A stretch of 64,000 bases of DNA from Epithemia pelagica (lineage: Eukaryota; Bacillariophyta; Bacillariophyceae; Surirellales; Surirellaceae): positions 868,001-932,000 of the forward strand of contig OX337229.1 of NCBI GenBank assembly GCA_946965045.2, in the 5' to 3' direction. The position numbers and the translations under genes were made by a program. Under the pieces are notes generated by a model that was not told the origin of the DNA, searched no databases, and saw only the letters and a program-made list of their open reading frames with translations. Shown here piece by piece: positions 52,607-61,780 of this stretch (positions are counted from its first letter, which is position 1; every line of letters starts with the position of its first letter).

Positions 52607-54184
52607 TTAGGCCACTTCCATGTTGGCCAAGGCCTTGTGCAACGGATTGTTTCGTAGCGTGAGTTGCAGATTGGTTCGTGTCATGGAAAGAGTTTCGGGT
52701 GGCGTCCTGGTCGTCGTGGAATGGTACAAGGGACGGTGTCCCGAAGTACTACTGCTGCTGGACCACGAATAAAAGGAAAAGACATCGTGCCACTCCGAAT
52801 GCAACAAGGACGACGAGGACGACGACGAGGATGAGGAGGAAGCCAGAGGGGGAGTGGGTTCCAAGGGATTGGTAAATTCACTCGTTTCACTGACAGAGGG
52901 AGGAATGGCACTACTCCGACTGCTGCTGCTGTAGGAACTTTTTTTGCCCAAACTCTTCTTTTTTTTGGTACGAGGAGGATGCAGTGATGACTTGGTGGTA
53001 GTGGATGGTTTGCTTCCCGCACTAGCGTCTCCAGTCGTTGTGGGTACTGCTGCTTTGGCGGCTGCTTTGGTAGTAGTCGTAGTGTGTTTGCCATGAGTGA
53101 CCATGGCCATGATGGGTGTTCCTCCTTGATGGAGTCTTCGGGCCGTGAATTCTTGGACGGTGGGATTGGACATGCGCCGATGAATGGCCGGCACAAGGGG
53201 GGACGGCACGGGGGATACGGATCGGGCCGTCGCGGTCGTAGTACTTGTGGTGGACCAGGGATTGCTGGGGCGAGGCGAACTGGGAGGAGTCGTATTCGTA
53301 GTACTAGTACTACTAGTGTTGGAGGATACTGTCGATGGATGAGACCGACGCTGCATCGGGGAAGGCGATCGAGATCGAGCGGTTCGTGGATTGACTTTTT
53401 TGTTGGGAGAGGAAGGAGTGGATGTTAGATCTCGTAGAGTAGAAGCCTTTGCCTTGGCATTGTTGCTGGGTGTCTTGGTGGGAGAAATGGGTGGTTTGGG
53501 ACGTGATGGTTTCCCCACGACGGAATCCCCACTAGGAGTTCGTAGAGTCTTTTGGGCAAAGTCCAGGAGGTCCGTTTTGGTTTTTTCCTTGTGTTGCTTG
53601 GACCGACTGGAAGAAGAATGTTTTTTGCGTGCTGTTTGATCCGGGCTGGTATAGGCCGATCGTACTTCGAGATCTTCGTGTGGTTGCGATTGTTGTTCTT
53701 GTTGTTGATCCAAAAAGAGGCCCAGTTTCAATGCTCCTGCTGAAGCTACACTGGGCTTTTTCCGACGCGGGGAGGATTTTTTGCGTCGTTTGGAAGGACT
53801 TTTGAATCCACTGCCGGTGGATTGTGCACCACGGCTCATTTCACTGGCAGTGGATCGTGATCCCGAACTGGCCACGGATTGACTGTCGCCATTGCTGCCT
53901 CCTCGAAGCTTGTGTTGACCCGAAAAAAAGACATCGAGAGGATCACTTCGTGTCTTGTTAGTCGTTCCATTCAGGCCCAGAGACGAGGGGAAGGATTGTT
54001 TGAGGGACGACGACTTTTCGGGGACCAGGGCCTTGGGTTTGCCACTCTTTTTGCGGGGAGTGGCCGTCATGGCGGAGTACTGCGACGACGATACCGCTCG
54101 TGACATTTTCAGACTTGCCGAAGAGACCGAGTTGGTCGAACGTGTGGATTGCGGTTGTTGTTGTTGTTGGCTTGGTTGCGCCAT
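52607..54184 (-). CDS. Disordered Ser/Lys-rich protein with three conserved motifs (paralogue B)
   Basis: Single exon, 525 aa from ATG 54184. The N-terminus is Gln/Ser-rich. The centre is Ser/Lys/Pro-rich (KSPSKRRKKSSPRRKK-type). The C-terminal third repeats the three blocks of paralogue A: NPTVQEFTARRLHQGGTPIM, DVFSFYSWS and LQLTLRNNPLHKAL, the last ending five residues from the C-terminus. Outside the blocks the two proteins share composition but little alignable sequence, so the motifs are the conserved functional part. The basic and Pro/Ser-rich middle would suit a phosphorylated structural or nucleic-acid-associated protein. That is speculative and no function is assigned. Confidence 0.78.
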   Translation of the reverse strand: MAQPSQQQQQPQSTRSTNSVSSASLKMSRAVSSSQYSAMTATPRKKSGKPKALVPEKSSSLKQSFPSSLGLNGTTNKTRSDPLDVFFSGQHKLRGGSNGDSQSVASSGSRSTASEMSRGAQSTGSGFKSPSKRRKKSSPRRKKPSVASAGALKLGLFLDQQQEQQSQPHEDLEVRSAYTSPDQTARKKHSSSSRSKQHKEKTKTDLLDFAQKTLRTPSGDSVVGKPSRPKPPISPTKTPSNNAKAKASTLRDLTSTPSSPNKKVNPRTARSRSPSPMQRRSHPSTVSSNTSSTSTTNTTPPSSPRPSNPWSTTSTTTATARSVSPVPSPLVPAIHRRMSNPTVQEFTARRLHQGGTPIMAMVTHGKHTTTTTKAAAKAAVPTTTGDASAGSKPSTTTKSSLHPPRTKKKKSLGKKSSYSSSSRSSAIPPSVSETSEFTNPLEPTPPLASSSSSSSSSSSLLHSEWHDVFSFYSWSSSSSTSGHRPLYHSTTTRTPPETLSMTRTNLQLTLRNNPLHKALANMEVA

Positions 54185-54721
54185 TTTGGGGATTACCACT
54201 TGTTACTCTTGTTTGGTGATTGGATGTGTCTTGGAACCAAAGAGAAAAGAAACCAACACATGGTTGAGTGAGACACACCTTTTCCTTACGCGTTTTCGTG
54301 GTGGGAATGGCGGTGAGTCCGGCGAACGCAAGTCACACATGAAATCAAGCATGCAAACTGGTTGCGATATCACATAAGCTCCTTTCTACGAGTACAGCGA
54401 GTAGGAATGACCTACTGGAATTGCCCAGTTTGATAAGCCACGTGAATTGATATTCTCGTCTACTATGGCTCGAGACTTCAAACTTGGTTGGGTATCAGGT
54501 TTTCGGACATGGACTCAAGAGCGATCGAAACGACCTCAAACGCGACAAAAGATCCGATCGAGGAACCAAACCTGTCGCGAGATGCGTCAGTGGCCGGTCA
54601 GCATGGCGATATCACACGAGACACGAGACCAACAACATCATGACAAGAAGTGATGCCACAAAGTTGGTGTTGCCGGATCTCACTCACCTTCTTGTCGATA
54701 CCAGTTGCGAAACGAAGAAGA
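54185..54721. other. Divergent intergenic region
   Basis: Promoter area shared by paralogue B (minus) and the glucose-6-phosphate 1-epimerase (plus), about 540 bp. No ORF or RNA is supported. Confidence 0.4.
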
Positions 54722-55899
54722 ATGAAGCGTTCAACCACTACAACCTTGAATCTCTTGTGCTTGTGGAGCACGGGTGCCTCCGCCTTTGTGGTGACGGCTC
54801 CCACCAGCAGCCACTCGAGTGTGACGAGCACGGCCTTGTTTGACAGTCGTCATCGTCAAAAGGTGGCATCTCGTACCCAATGGTTGGAATCTCGGGGCAT
54901 GGCCAGTGGTACGTCCGAAGCCGCCAGCGCCGTGGAAGCGGGTACCTTTACCAACGACGGTGGTTTGGACTATGTCAAGTTGGTCCATCCCGAATCGGGT
55001 GCCACGTCGGAAATTTATCTCTATGGCGGATGCGTCACCTCCTTTTGCGATGGCGATGGCACTGAATTCATTGCCGTCCGTCCCGATGCCAAAATGGATG
55101 GATCCAAACCCATTAGTGGGGGATTGAGCCACTGCTGGCCGCAGTTTGGCCCCGGGGAAATCCAACAACATGGATTTGCCCGCAATGTCATGTACGTGTG
55201 CCGTCCTTCGTGCATGGCTGTGATGGTGGTTCCATTCCACACAAGACGCTCACGAATTAATGGATTCCTGTGGTACCGTTGCCCGGTCTTTTTGTTTTGT
55301 TGTTGTTTTTCGTTTCATTTGTGTTCAGGTGGACTGTGGAGGAACAAACGGACACGAGCGTTACCTTGCAAATGGCCCCGTCCGACTACACCAAGGAAAT
55401 GTGGGATAAGGAATTCTTGTGCACCTTTACGGTCGATTTGGAGGCTGATCAACTCACTACCAACATGTTGGTGGAAAACAAGGGCGAAGAAGCCTTTGAC
55501 TTTCAGGCCGCCCTCCATTCGTACTTTACCGTGTCGGCCTTGGACAGTTTGGAAATTTCGGGCAGCTTTGCTGGCAAGGAGTTTTTGAACAAGTTGGCCG
55601 GAGACGAGGGCGGCGAACTGCAAACCGAGGAGCGGGAGGTTATTACCATTGGAGAAGAATACGATCGTGTGTACAAGCAAGTGAATGATCCCGTCTTGAA
55701 GGATTCCGGAACCGGCAAGGCCTTGGCGGTCCTGAACGAGGCTGGATGGGAAGATACCGTCCTGTGGAACCCCTACGGCAATGAAGGAATGGGTTACAAC
55801 AACTTTGTCTGCGTCGAAAGTGTCAAGTTCGACCCCGTCTCCTTGGAGGGTGGTGCCAACTGGGAAGGCAAAATGTCTCTCAAACCTAGTGCCTTGTAG
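54722..55899 (+). CDS. Glucose-6-phosphate 1-epimerase, plastid-targeted
   Basis: Two exons, 54722-55191 and 55329-55899, with a 137-bp intron and GTACGT donor, 346 aa; phase is preserved (AT|G). The presequence MKRSTTTTLNLLCLWSTGAS is followed by AFVVTAP, an ASAF-type plastid motif. The enzyme domain has the D-hexose-6-phosphate mutarotase signatures GGLSHCWPQFGPGEIQQHGF (catalytic His region), ARNVMW, ALHSYFTVS (second His), WNPYG and NFVCVES (catalytic Glu). It interconverts alpha- and beta-glucose-6-phosphate and would feed plastid glycolysis or the pentose phosphate pathway. The residues Thr/Ser-Ser between presequence and domain form a transit-peptide-like stretch. Confidence 0.92.
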
Positions 55900-56154
55900 T
55901 AAACGTATGTAGAGAAGATACTCCTGTTGGGGATCAAACTACTATATAAGTCTCTATCATTACGTGCACTACAACCAATTCACTGCAACAGGCAACTCAA
56001 TGGTGTGTTTTTGGATTGCCAGAAAATGCATCAATATTCGACATGAAAAATAAATAAGAAAGACGTGTGGACCTGGGAGGAAGCCCGTCTCAACAAGGAG
56101 AACAGCAAGGGCATTTTGTTTGGGAAATTCTTGTTCACCAATCCGAGACGATCG

Positions 56155-57060
56155 TCATGTTTGCACTTTGGCGATACTTTGTTCCAGAAAGGTGGGTGCT
56201 TTTCGACATCGAATATTGAGAGCCTTGCTTCGTGCGGTTCGTGCCTTGGGCAATTGACCCTGTTCTTCATAGGCCTTGGCCAATTCCATGCACATTTCGG
56301 CGAGAATCAAGGAATCGGGGGCCACGGCCTCTTCTCGATAAATGGCTTGTTTGTAGCAATGAATGGTCTTGTCCATTTGTCCCGCTCCAAAGTAGACATT
56401 GCCCAAGTTCATGTCAATGGTTGCCAACAGGGATGTGGGTACCGGCTTGACATGGTGCTTGGCAATATGACGGGCCTTGGACAGTAACATGACCGCCTTG
56501 GTATATTGCTCCATGGCCATGGCAACATTGGCCAGGTTAATGTAGGTTCGTGCCAAGGTGGGAGAATTGGGAGCCTTGACTTCCTTGATTCGACGAGCGT
56601 TGTGATGCAACTCGACCGCTTCGGGAATACGATTCAGCTGGACCAAGACGAGACCCAAATTGGTACATGTGACGGCAACATCGAGCGACATGGGATCAAT
56701 CTTTTGCCGAATACTCAAGGCACCCTCCAGCAAGTAGTAGGCCTTTTCGTATTCGCCTCGTTCATGAAAGATACAACCAATATTGGACAGTGTCTTGGCC
56801 AAGGAGGATGTTTCTGGTACCGCCCGTTCCTTGATGGTCAAGGCACTCTTGGAGAACTTGAGGGCCTTGCTTATGTCTCCGACTCTCCAGTATTCTTGGC
56901 CCAAATGATCGAGACAATCGGCCATTTCGATCGAGTCGGCTTTCAAATACGACAAGGCCTTTAAATGAATGTCAATGGCTTCTTGGAATCGTTCACACTT
57001 GAAGGCACGGTTCCCTTCCTCAATGAGGTAGATCCCACGGCTACTGGATTGGTTTCCCAT
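56155..57060 (-). CDS. TPR (kinesin-light-chain-like) protein with N-myristoylation signal
   Basis: Single exon, 301 aa from ATG 57060. This Met is chosen because it gives MGNQSSSRG, a classic N-myristoylation sequence (Gly2, Ser6). The upstream open frame has no such sense. The rest is TPR-type helical repeats of 40-44 residues, as in kinesin light chain: GNRAFKCERFQEAIDIHLKA, LDHLGQEYWRVGDISKALKF, LSNIGCIFHERGEYEKAYYL, CTNLGLVLVQLNRIPEAVEL, INLANVAMAMEQYTKAVMLL and MNLGNVYFGAGQMDKTIHCY. It probably acts as a membrane-anchored adaptor. The partner is unknown. A GA dinucleotide repeat lies upstream in the presumed promoter. Confidence 0.82.
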   Translation of the reverse strand: MGNQSSSRGIYLIEEGNRAFKCERFQEAIDIHLKALSYLKADSIEMADCLDHLGQEYWRVGDISKALKFSKSALTIKERAVPETSSLAKTLSNIGCIFHERGEYEKAYYLLEGALSIRQKIDPMSLDVAVTCTNLGLVLVQLNRIPEAVELHHNARRIKEVKAPNSPTLARTYINLANVAMAMEQYTKAVMLLSKARHIAKHHVKPVPTSLLATIDMNLGNVYFGAGQMDKTIHCYKQAIYREEAVAPDSLILAEMCMELAKAYEEQGQLPKARTARSKALNIRCRKAPTFLEQSIAKVQT

Positions 57061-57822
57061 GATGATAATGATGATGATTCCGTACCGTAGCAAACAGTGG
57101 AAACAAAGTAATAATAATATCTTTGGGACTGATCTGGGACAATCGATTCGCGTCGTGTCAAGTGAAAAAAAGTGAACGGAGCACACGAGTTCCAAGCCTG
57201 TTGCTGCCCTTCCGTTGTCCAGCCTCCACCGTTTTTTGCTGGTCGTTGTATATATATCCGTTGACTTGGTTCCAACAGGCCCAGGCGAACGAGAGAGAGA
57301 GAGAGATGCAGATTGATGGTACAACGAATATGAGCGATTGGGACCCTTCTCGACGTGTTGCCTCCTTCCACGCGAAAGGGCCAAGGGCGAACGAGGAAAA
57401 AGTGAGACCCTGCCTCACAACATAGTACAGCATCTCGTAAGTAAAGTAAATTTTGGGGGATAGCGTCGGGTTGGGGGAATCTGTGGTGGGGCATAAAGAG
57501 GAGTTGACTTAAGATCAATTGCTATACTGACGAATACTTTGCCCCACTCCGACGTGGGCACCAGGACAATTACCGTTTGAAAAATCAGGAATGGTTGAGG
57601 AAGTTTGCCCCGTTGCCCGTTGCCCGCTCAAACTTTGTCGAGCCTCTGCCTTCGGCCTTTCGAGGATCATCGGTCCGAATCTTGCAGCCAACATAACTTT
57701 TTTGGCTGCATTCGCCCTTCCTCTCCAAGTGCTGCAAATCACGAAGAGTGCGCAAGAAGACAACAAGAGACAGGAAAAAGCTTTCTCAACCAATCCCAAA
57801 AAAAGAAGCACGACAAGACGCC
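57061..57822. other. Divergent intergenic region with a GA microsatellite
   Basis: Promoter area of the TPR protein (minus) and Sec22 (plus). It contains a TATATATA stretch at about 57249 and a (GA)8 run at about 57291-57306. ORFs here are short or antisense and are not called. Confidence 0.45.
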
Positions 57823-58818
57823 ATGCCGCCATTATTGACCCAAGTTGCCCGTGTTTCGGATGCTTTACCATTGGTGGCAACCCAAACGCCCACGCACAGT
57901 TTCAATGTAACCACGCAAGTCCAACAAGATGCCAAGAAACTCATGAGGAGCATGACTGCTGGGTACGTGCATGCATGGCTCTCTCCTTCGTTTTTGTTGG
58001 GATGACACGAACGAAACAAGCCCCTCATTGCATGACACACCTGTTTGACTCTTGTTGTTTGGTTTTTACTGTTGGCTGTCTGTGTCGGCATTTTGTGGCG
58101 AATTTCAGAAATCCCAACAAAATGAGCATTGTTTCGGGCAACACGGTATTCTATTACATGACTCGCGACAACTTGTGTTTCCTAACCTTGACAGAAGAAA
58201 GCTATCCAAGACGTGTAGCATTTCTCTATCTCGAAGAAGTGGCGGATGCCATTTTACAAGAGCTTGTCAATGAATTTGGAACGGGGGTAGGTGTTGTTGT
58301 TCCTCCATAGGACAGAGTCAGTGTTGTGTCGTACGGTTCTGACTCTTGTTGTTGATTTGCTTCTTCTTCTTCTTCTTCTTTATTCATTTACCATGACTGG
58401 ACTTTTTTACCCCAAACCAACCAACTTTTCTCTACAACACAACACTATACACAAACAGTGGCGTGACAAGGTGGATCAAGCGGCTCGGCCCTTTCAATTC
58501 ATTCATTACGATCCCATTATACAACGAAAACAACGTGACTTTCGTGATCCGTCCCAACAAAAATCCAAATTAAATGAGGATTTGAATGAGATTCAATCCA
58601 TTATGCGCAAAAACATTGATGAGATTTTGAATCGCGGTGAAAAGTTGGATCATGTCAGCAACATTTCGCAAGAATTGCGGACCAAATCCAAAGATTTCAA
58701 GTGGGGCGCCAAACAATTAACCTGGCAAGCAAGATTGCAACAATATGGACCCATGGTGGTGGGAGCCTTGATTGTTCTCACCATTGTCTATGTCAAAGTC
58801 TTTCATATTGGGTTTTAA
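57823..58818 (+). CDS. SEC22: R-SNARE Sec22 (longin-type vesicle SNARE)
   Basis: Three exons, 57823-57962, 58109-58286 and 58459-58818, with donors GTACGT and GTAGGT and phase preserved, 225 aa. The N-terminal longin domain carries LTQVARVSDALPLVAT and FYYMTRDNLCFLTLTEESYP, then RRVAFLYLEEVADAILQE. The SNARE motif (about residues 134-190) includes LNEIQSIMRKNIDEILNRGE with the central zero-layer Arg, and a C-terminal TM anchor (MVVGALIVLTIVYVKVF) follows. Sec22 mediates ER-Golgi transport in both directions. Intron 2 contains a TTC repeat (58361-58380). Length and domain order are typical. Confidence 0.93.
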
Positions 58819-59094
58819 AAAAACATGGTATAGAAGAATAGATGAAAGTATCTGTCTGCGTTTGAGATAAAAATGTGATGATATAATGTGATTTGCATCG
58901 TTGTACGAAAGCTGTCGCCTGTCCTTGTCATTTTTGGGTTGTCGTTTGTAGTGGTGGGTACCAGTTTCGCCATTGAGAACCTACTCGGAGGAGCTATTGC
59001 CATTTATGTACAGAAACAAAGATTCCAACATCTATATTCCAAAAATTAGAATGGTTCCTCTCTTTTGGTTGGTTTGGATGATACATGTTATTAC

Positions 59095-61254
59095 CTAGCA
59101 AGCAGCATCGGTGGGATCTAGTTTGGCACATTGTCCTCCCGAATCTTCGTACTCTTGCACCAATTGTTCCAAATCGTTCAATCGCATCATCCCCTCCACA
59201 CCCGTCCCTCGGGGTGCCAATGTGGCAAAGTTGACACAATGGACAAACTGAGGAGTCTTTTTGCCATCCATTAACAAGATTCGAACAACAAAGTCACTGC
59301 TCATACTGTCGTTACTGTTGTTGTTGTGGTTGTGGTTGGTTCCCTCGTTGGTCCGTACCAATTCAAATACGAGGGCACTGGCATAGGAGGGCCAAAAGTC
59401 CCAACCGGGCACGGTTTCATCGGCCAAAAAGTCGGCCCCCACACCATACAAGAGACCCAAAATAGTAATGTCATGACAACTGTACAAGGAAAAGGGTCGT
59501 TTGGAAGTATCGTCGGTCGATGGCAATTGTGCCGTATGGGCCATTTGAGTAATCATTTCTCGAAGGGGAGGTGCCGCAATGGCCGCCAAAAGTTGTCGGT
59601 GTTGATACCATTGCCGAAATCTCCAGGCCAAATGAACCTTGGTTTGAAAGGACATGGCCTTGAGTGTTTGTTCCACGCGATCTAAGAAGCCCATTCACCA
59701 CGCAACAACAAGAGTGACAAACACACATGTACCCAATGACCCCCAACAACACACTACAGTGTTAGCAACCCCATCTAGTAATAGAACCAAGCAAATCTCT
59801 GTATCCGAGAACTCTGGCCAAACCAAAGCCAACACTACGTACCATCATTTTCAAAATTCGAATACTTGGACAAGAGTAGTCCATGAGATTCACGACATAC
59901 AAAATGATCGGCTACGTCCAGGACACCCAAAGAAACCAAACAGAACCCAAAGATATAAACTATACTTGAGTGTCCAGGAGAATCTCACGCATCAAACATC
60001 GCACACACACACGCATACATATAAAGAATACGTACCGGCTTCCACCCAATTGATTCCCGAGGGTGATCGACTGGAAAAGCCCGATCGATGGGGTCGAATG
60101 AGACCGGGCAAAATATTGGCCAAGCGTGCCGCCAAGGGTGCCGCGGCCGAATCGCGCGTAGTAAAATCCGCCTGTTTCATGACTTCACCGACATATTCCG
60201 CCATGCTATCCGGATGTCGATCAAAGGCATTGAGAGGATCTTGACTCAATTTCCGAACCTGCACCGGAACCAAGGCTGACGAGGAGGAGGATGAAGGACA
60301 GGTCGTAGTGTTGTGGTTTGGAAAAAAGGTTTCTCGGACCCATTCATGATCCGGAACGACTTGTTCTTTCGTAATCTCATCGTCCACCGTTCGTTCGGCC
60401 GAGGGTGTAAAACAATGGGTTCCGAGCAGTCCATCCAAAAAACTTTGGGCCGACAAAATCGTGCGCACATAATTGGTGGAATAGACATTGACCTTCCAGA
60501 CGGCCAAAAAATCTTGCGCCGTTTCCCATCTCCAATGATCCCGGTTGGCCAAATGACGACCACATCGATCGTATCGATTAAAGAAGCGATGTCCACTTTC
60601 CTTGAGTTGCGACAGTCCCTTTTGGGTTAAAAAGCCATAGGGATTGCGTTTGGTATCGAGAAATTCGCCATGGTTGGTCCCGGGATAAATATCGGGTGGA
60701 TAGTATTTGCAATAGGAGGAAAAGGCGGTTAGAGAATCGGGATAGGGCAGTCGACTCGTCCAAAAGGCACCTTCTTCGTTCCGTCGATGCGCCGGGGACA
60801 AGACACGGCCTGGACTCCGATCACCATGACGACAAAAGATCCAAACACCTTCCACCACTCCACCATCCGATCGATAATCCACTCGTTCATCCTTTGGTGG
60901 TTCGTTGTTGTTGCTATTATTGTTGTTGGATGAACCTGTTGCATTGGACATGGAAGAAGAAAAGCAACGCGACGATCCCAAACACAGCCGTATTGTCCCT
61001 TGTCGTTGTCGGAACAAAAGCTTTCGCTTCACCCATATTGATGTTTCTTTGGAAAGGCCAGTGGAGATCATGTCATCCCAATGTGCGGCAGTGGAATAAT
61101 AAGAATAATAATACTGTCGTTGGTAGTGATGAGATCGGGTGGTAGTGTTCTGGCAGTGTCGAACCAGAAACGAGTTGGGAGGTATTATGGACGCCCCACC
61201 ACCACCGAGCATGGAAGGTCGAAAGGATGCCGCTGCCATCTTTCGAAGTGCCAT
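59095..61254 (-). CDS. Histidine acid phosphatase family protein
   Basis: Two exons, 61254-60036 and 59681-59095, with a 354-bp intron (GTACGT donor, TTAG acceptor) and phase preserved (G|AT), 601 aa. The N-terminal about 125 residues are a Ser/Tyr/Asn-rich presequence, possibly mitochondrial or otherwise targeted. The catalytic RHGDRSP motif (phospho-His) is at about residue 141 and the proton-donor motif YSCHDITILGLLYG at about 473. In between, YGFLTQKGLSQLKESGHRFF and VYSTNYVRTILSAQSFLDGL (Arg of the active site) fit the HAP branch-2 fold. The closest functional group seems to be prostatic or lysophosphatidic-type acid phosphatases. The substrate is not predictable here. Confidence 0.88.
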
Positions 61255-61780
61255 TGTGCTAGGTAGAAATGTTCTACTTCACGTCCCAAATAAGGAGACA
61301 AAGAATGATCCTCAACCGAAATGAACAGTTCAAAGAGACGGAACAAGGACCACACAAAGTGCAACCGAAGAAGGTTGGCGCATCAAAAGTTGCACGAAGA
61401 GAATCATATGACAATAATAGATAGAGATCCATAGCTAGAGAGAGTAGCTATGGCTACGGTGGGCAGAGTACCGTCTGTCTGTCTGCTCACTTCTCAAGCG
61501 CGACTCCCTACTCCGTTGTCGGGCGGACGGGCGGACCGACCAATGGAAAACTATGGTATCTTTTGTTTTCTTCGATTTTGTTTGGTCGATGCAAATGGTA
61601 ATGGTTTCGTGTCTGGTGCAGTTGCTTCTGGTTTTCTCTTTCGATAATCGTCGACACAGCGCCATCCTTACCATCCCTCCAACTCCATACAGCCTTGGTG
61701 TCACTCCAGATCTTGTGGTGGTGTGTCTAGAATACTTATCTCTCCCTTGTCGAGATTGTTTTGCGCGCGGTGTGGCCTGA
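61255..61780. other. Divergent intergenic region with an inverted repeat
   Basis: Shared promoter area of the acid phosphatase and the CvfB-like gene. A perfect 8-bp inverted repeat lies at 61430-61452 (CATAGCTA, 7-nt GAGAGAG loop, TAGCTATG). No gene is supported. Confidence 0.45.
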
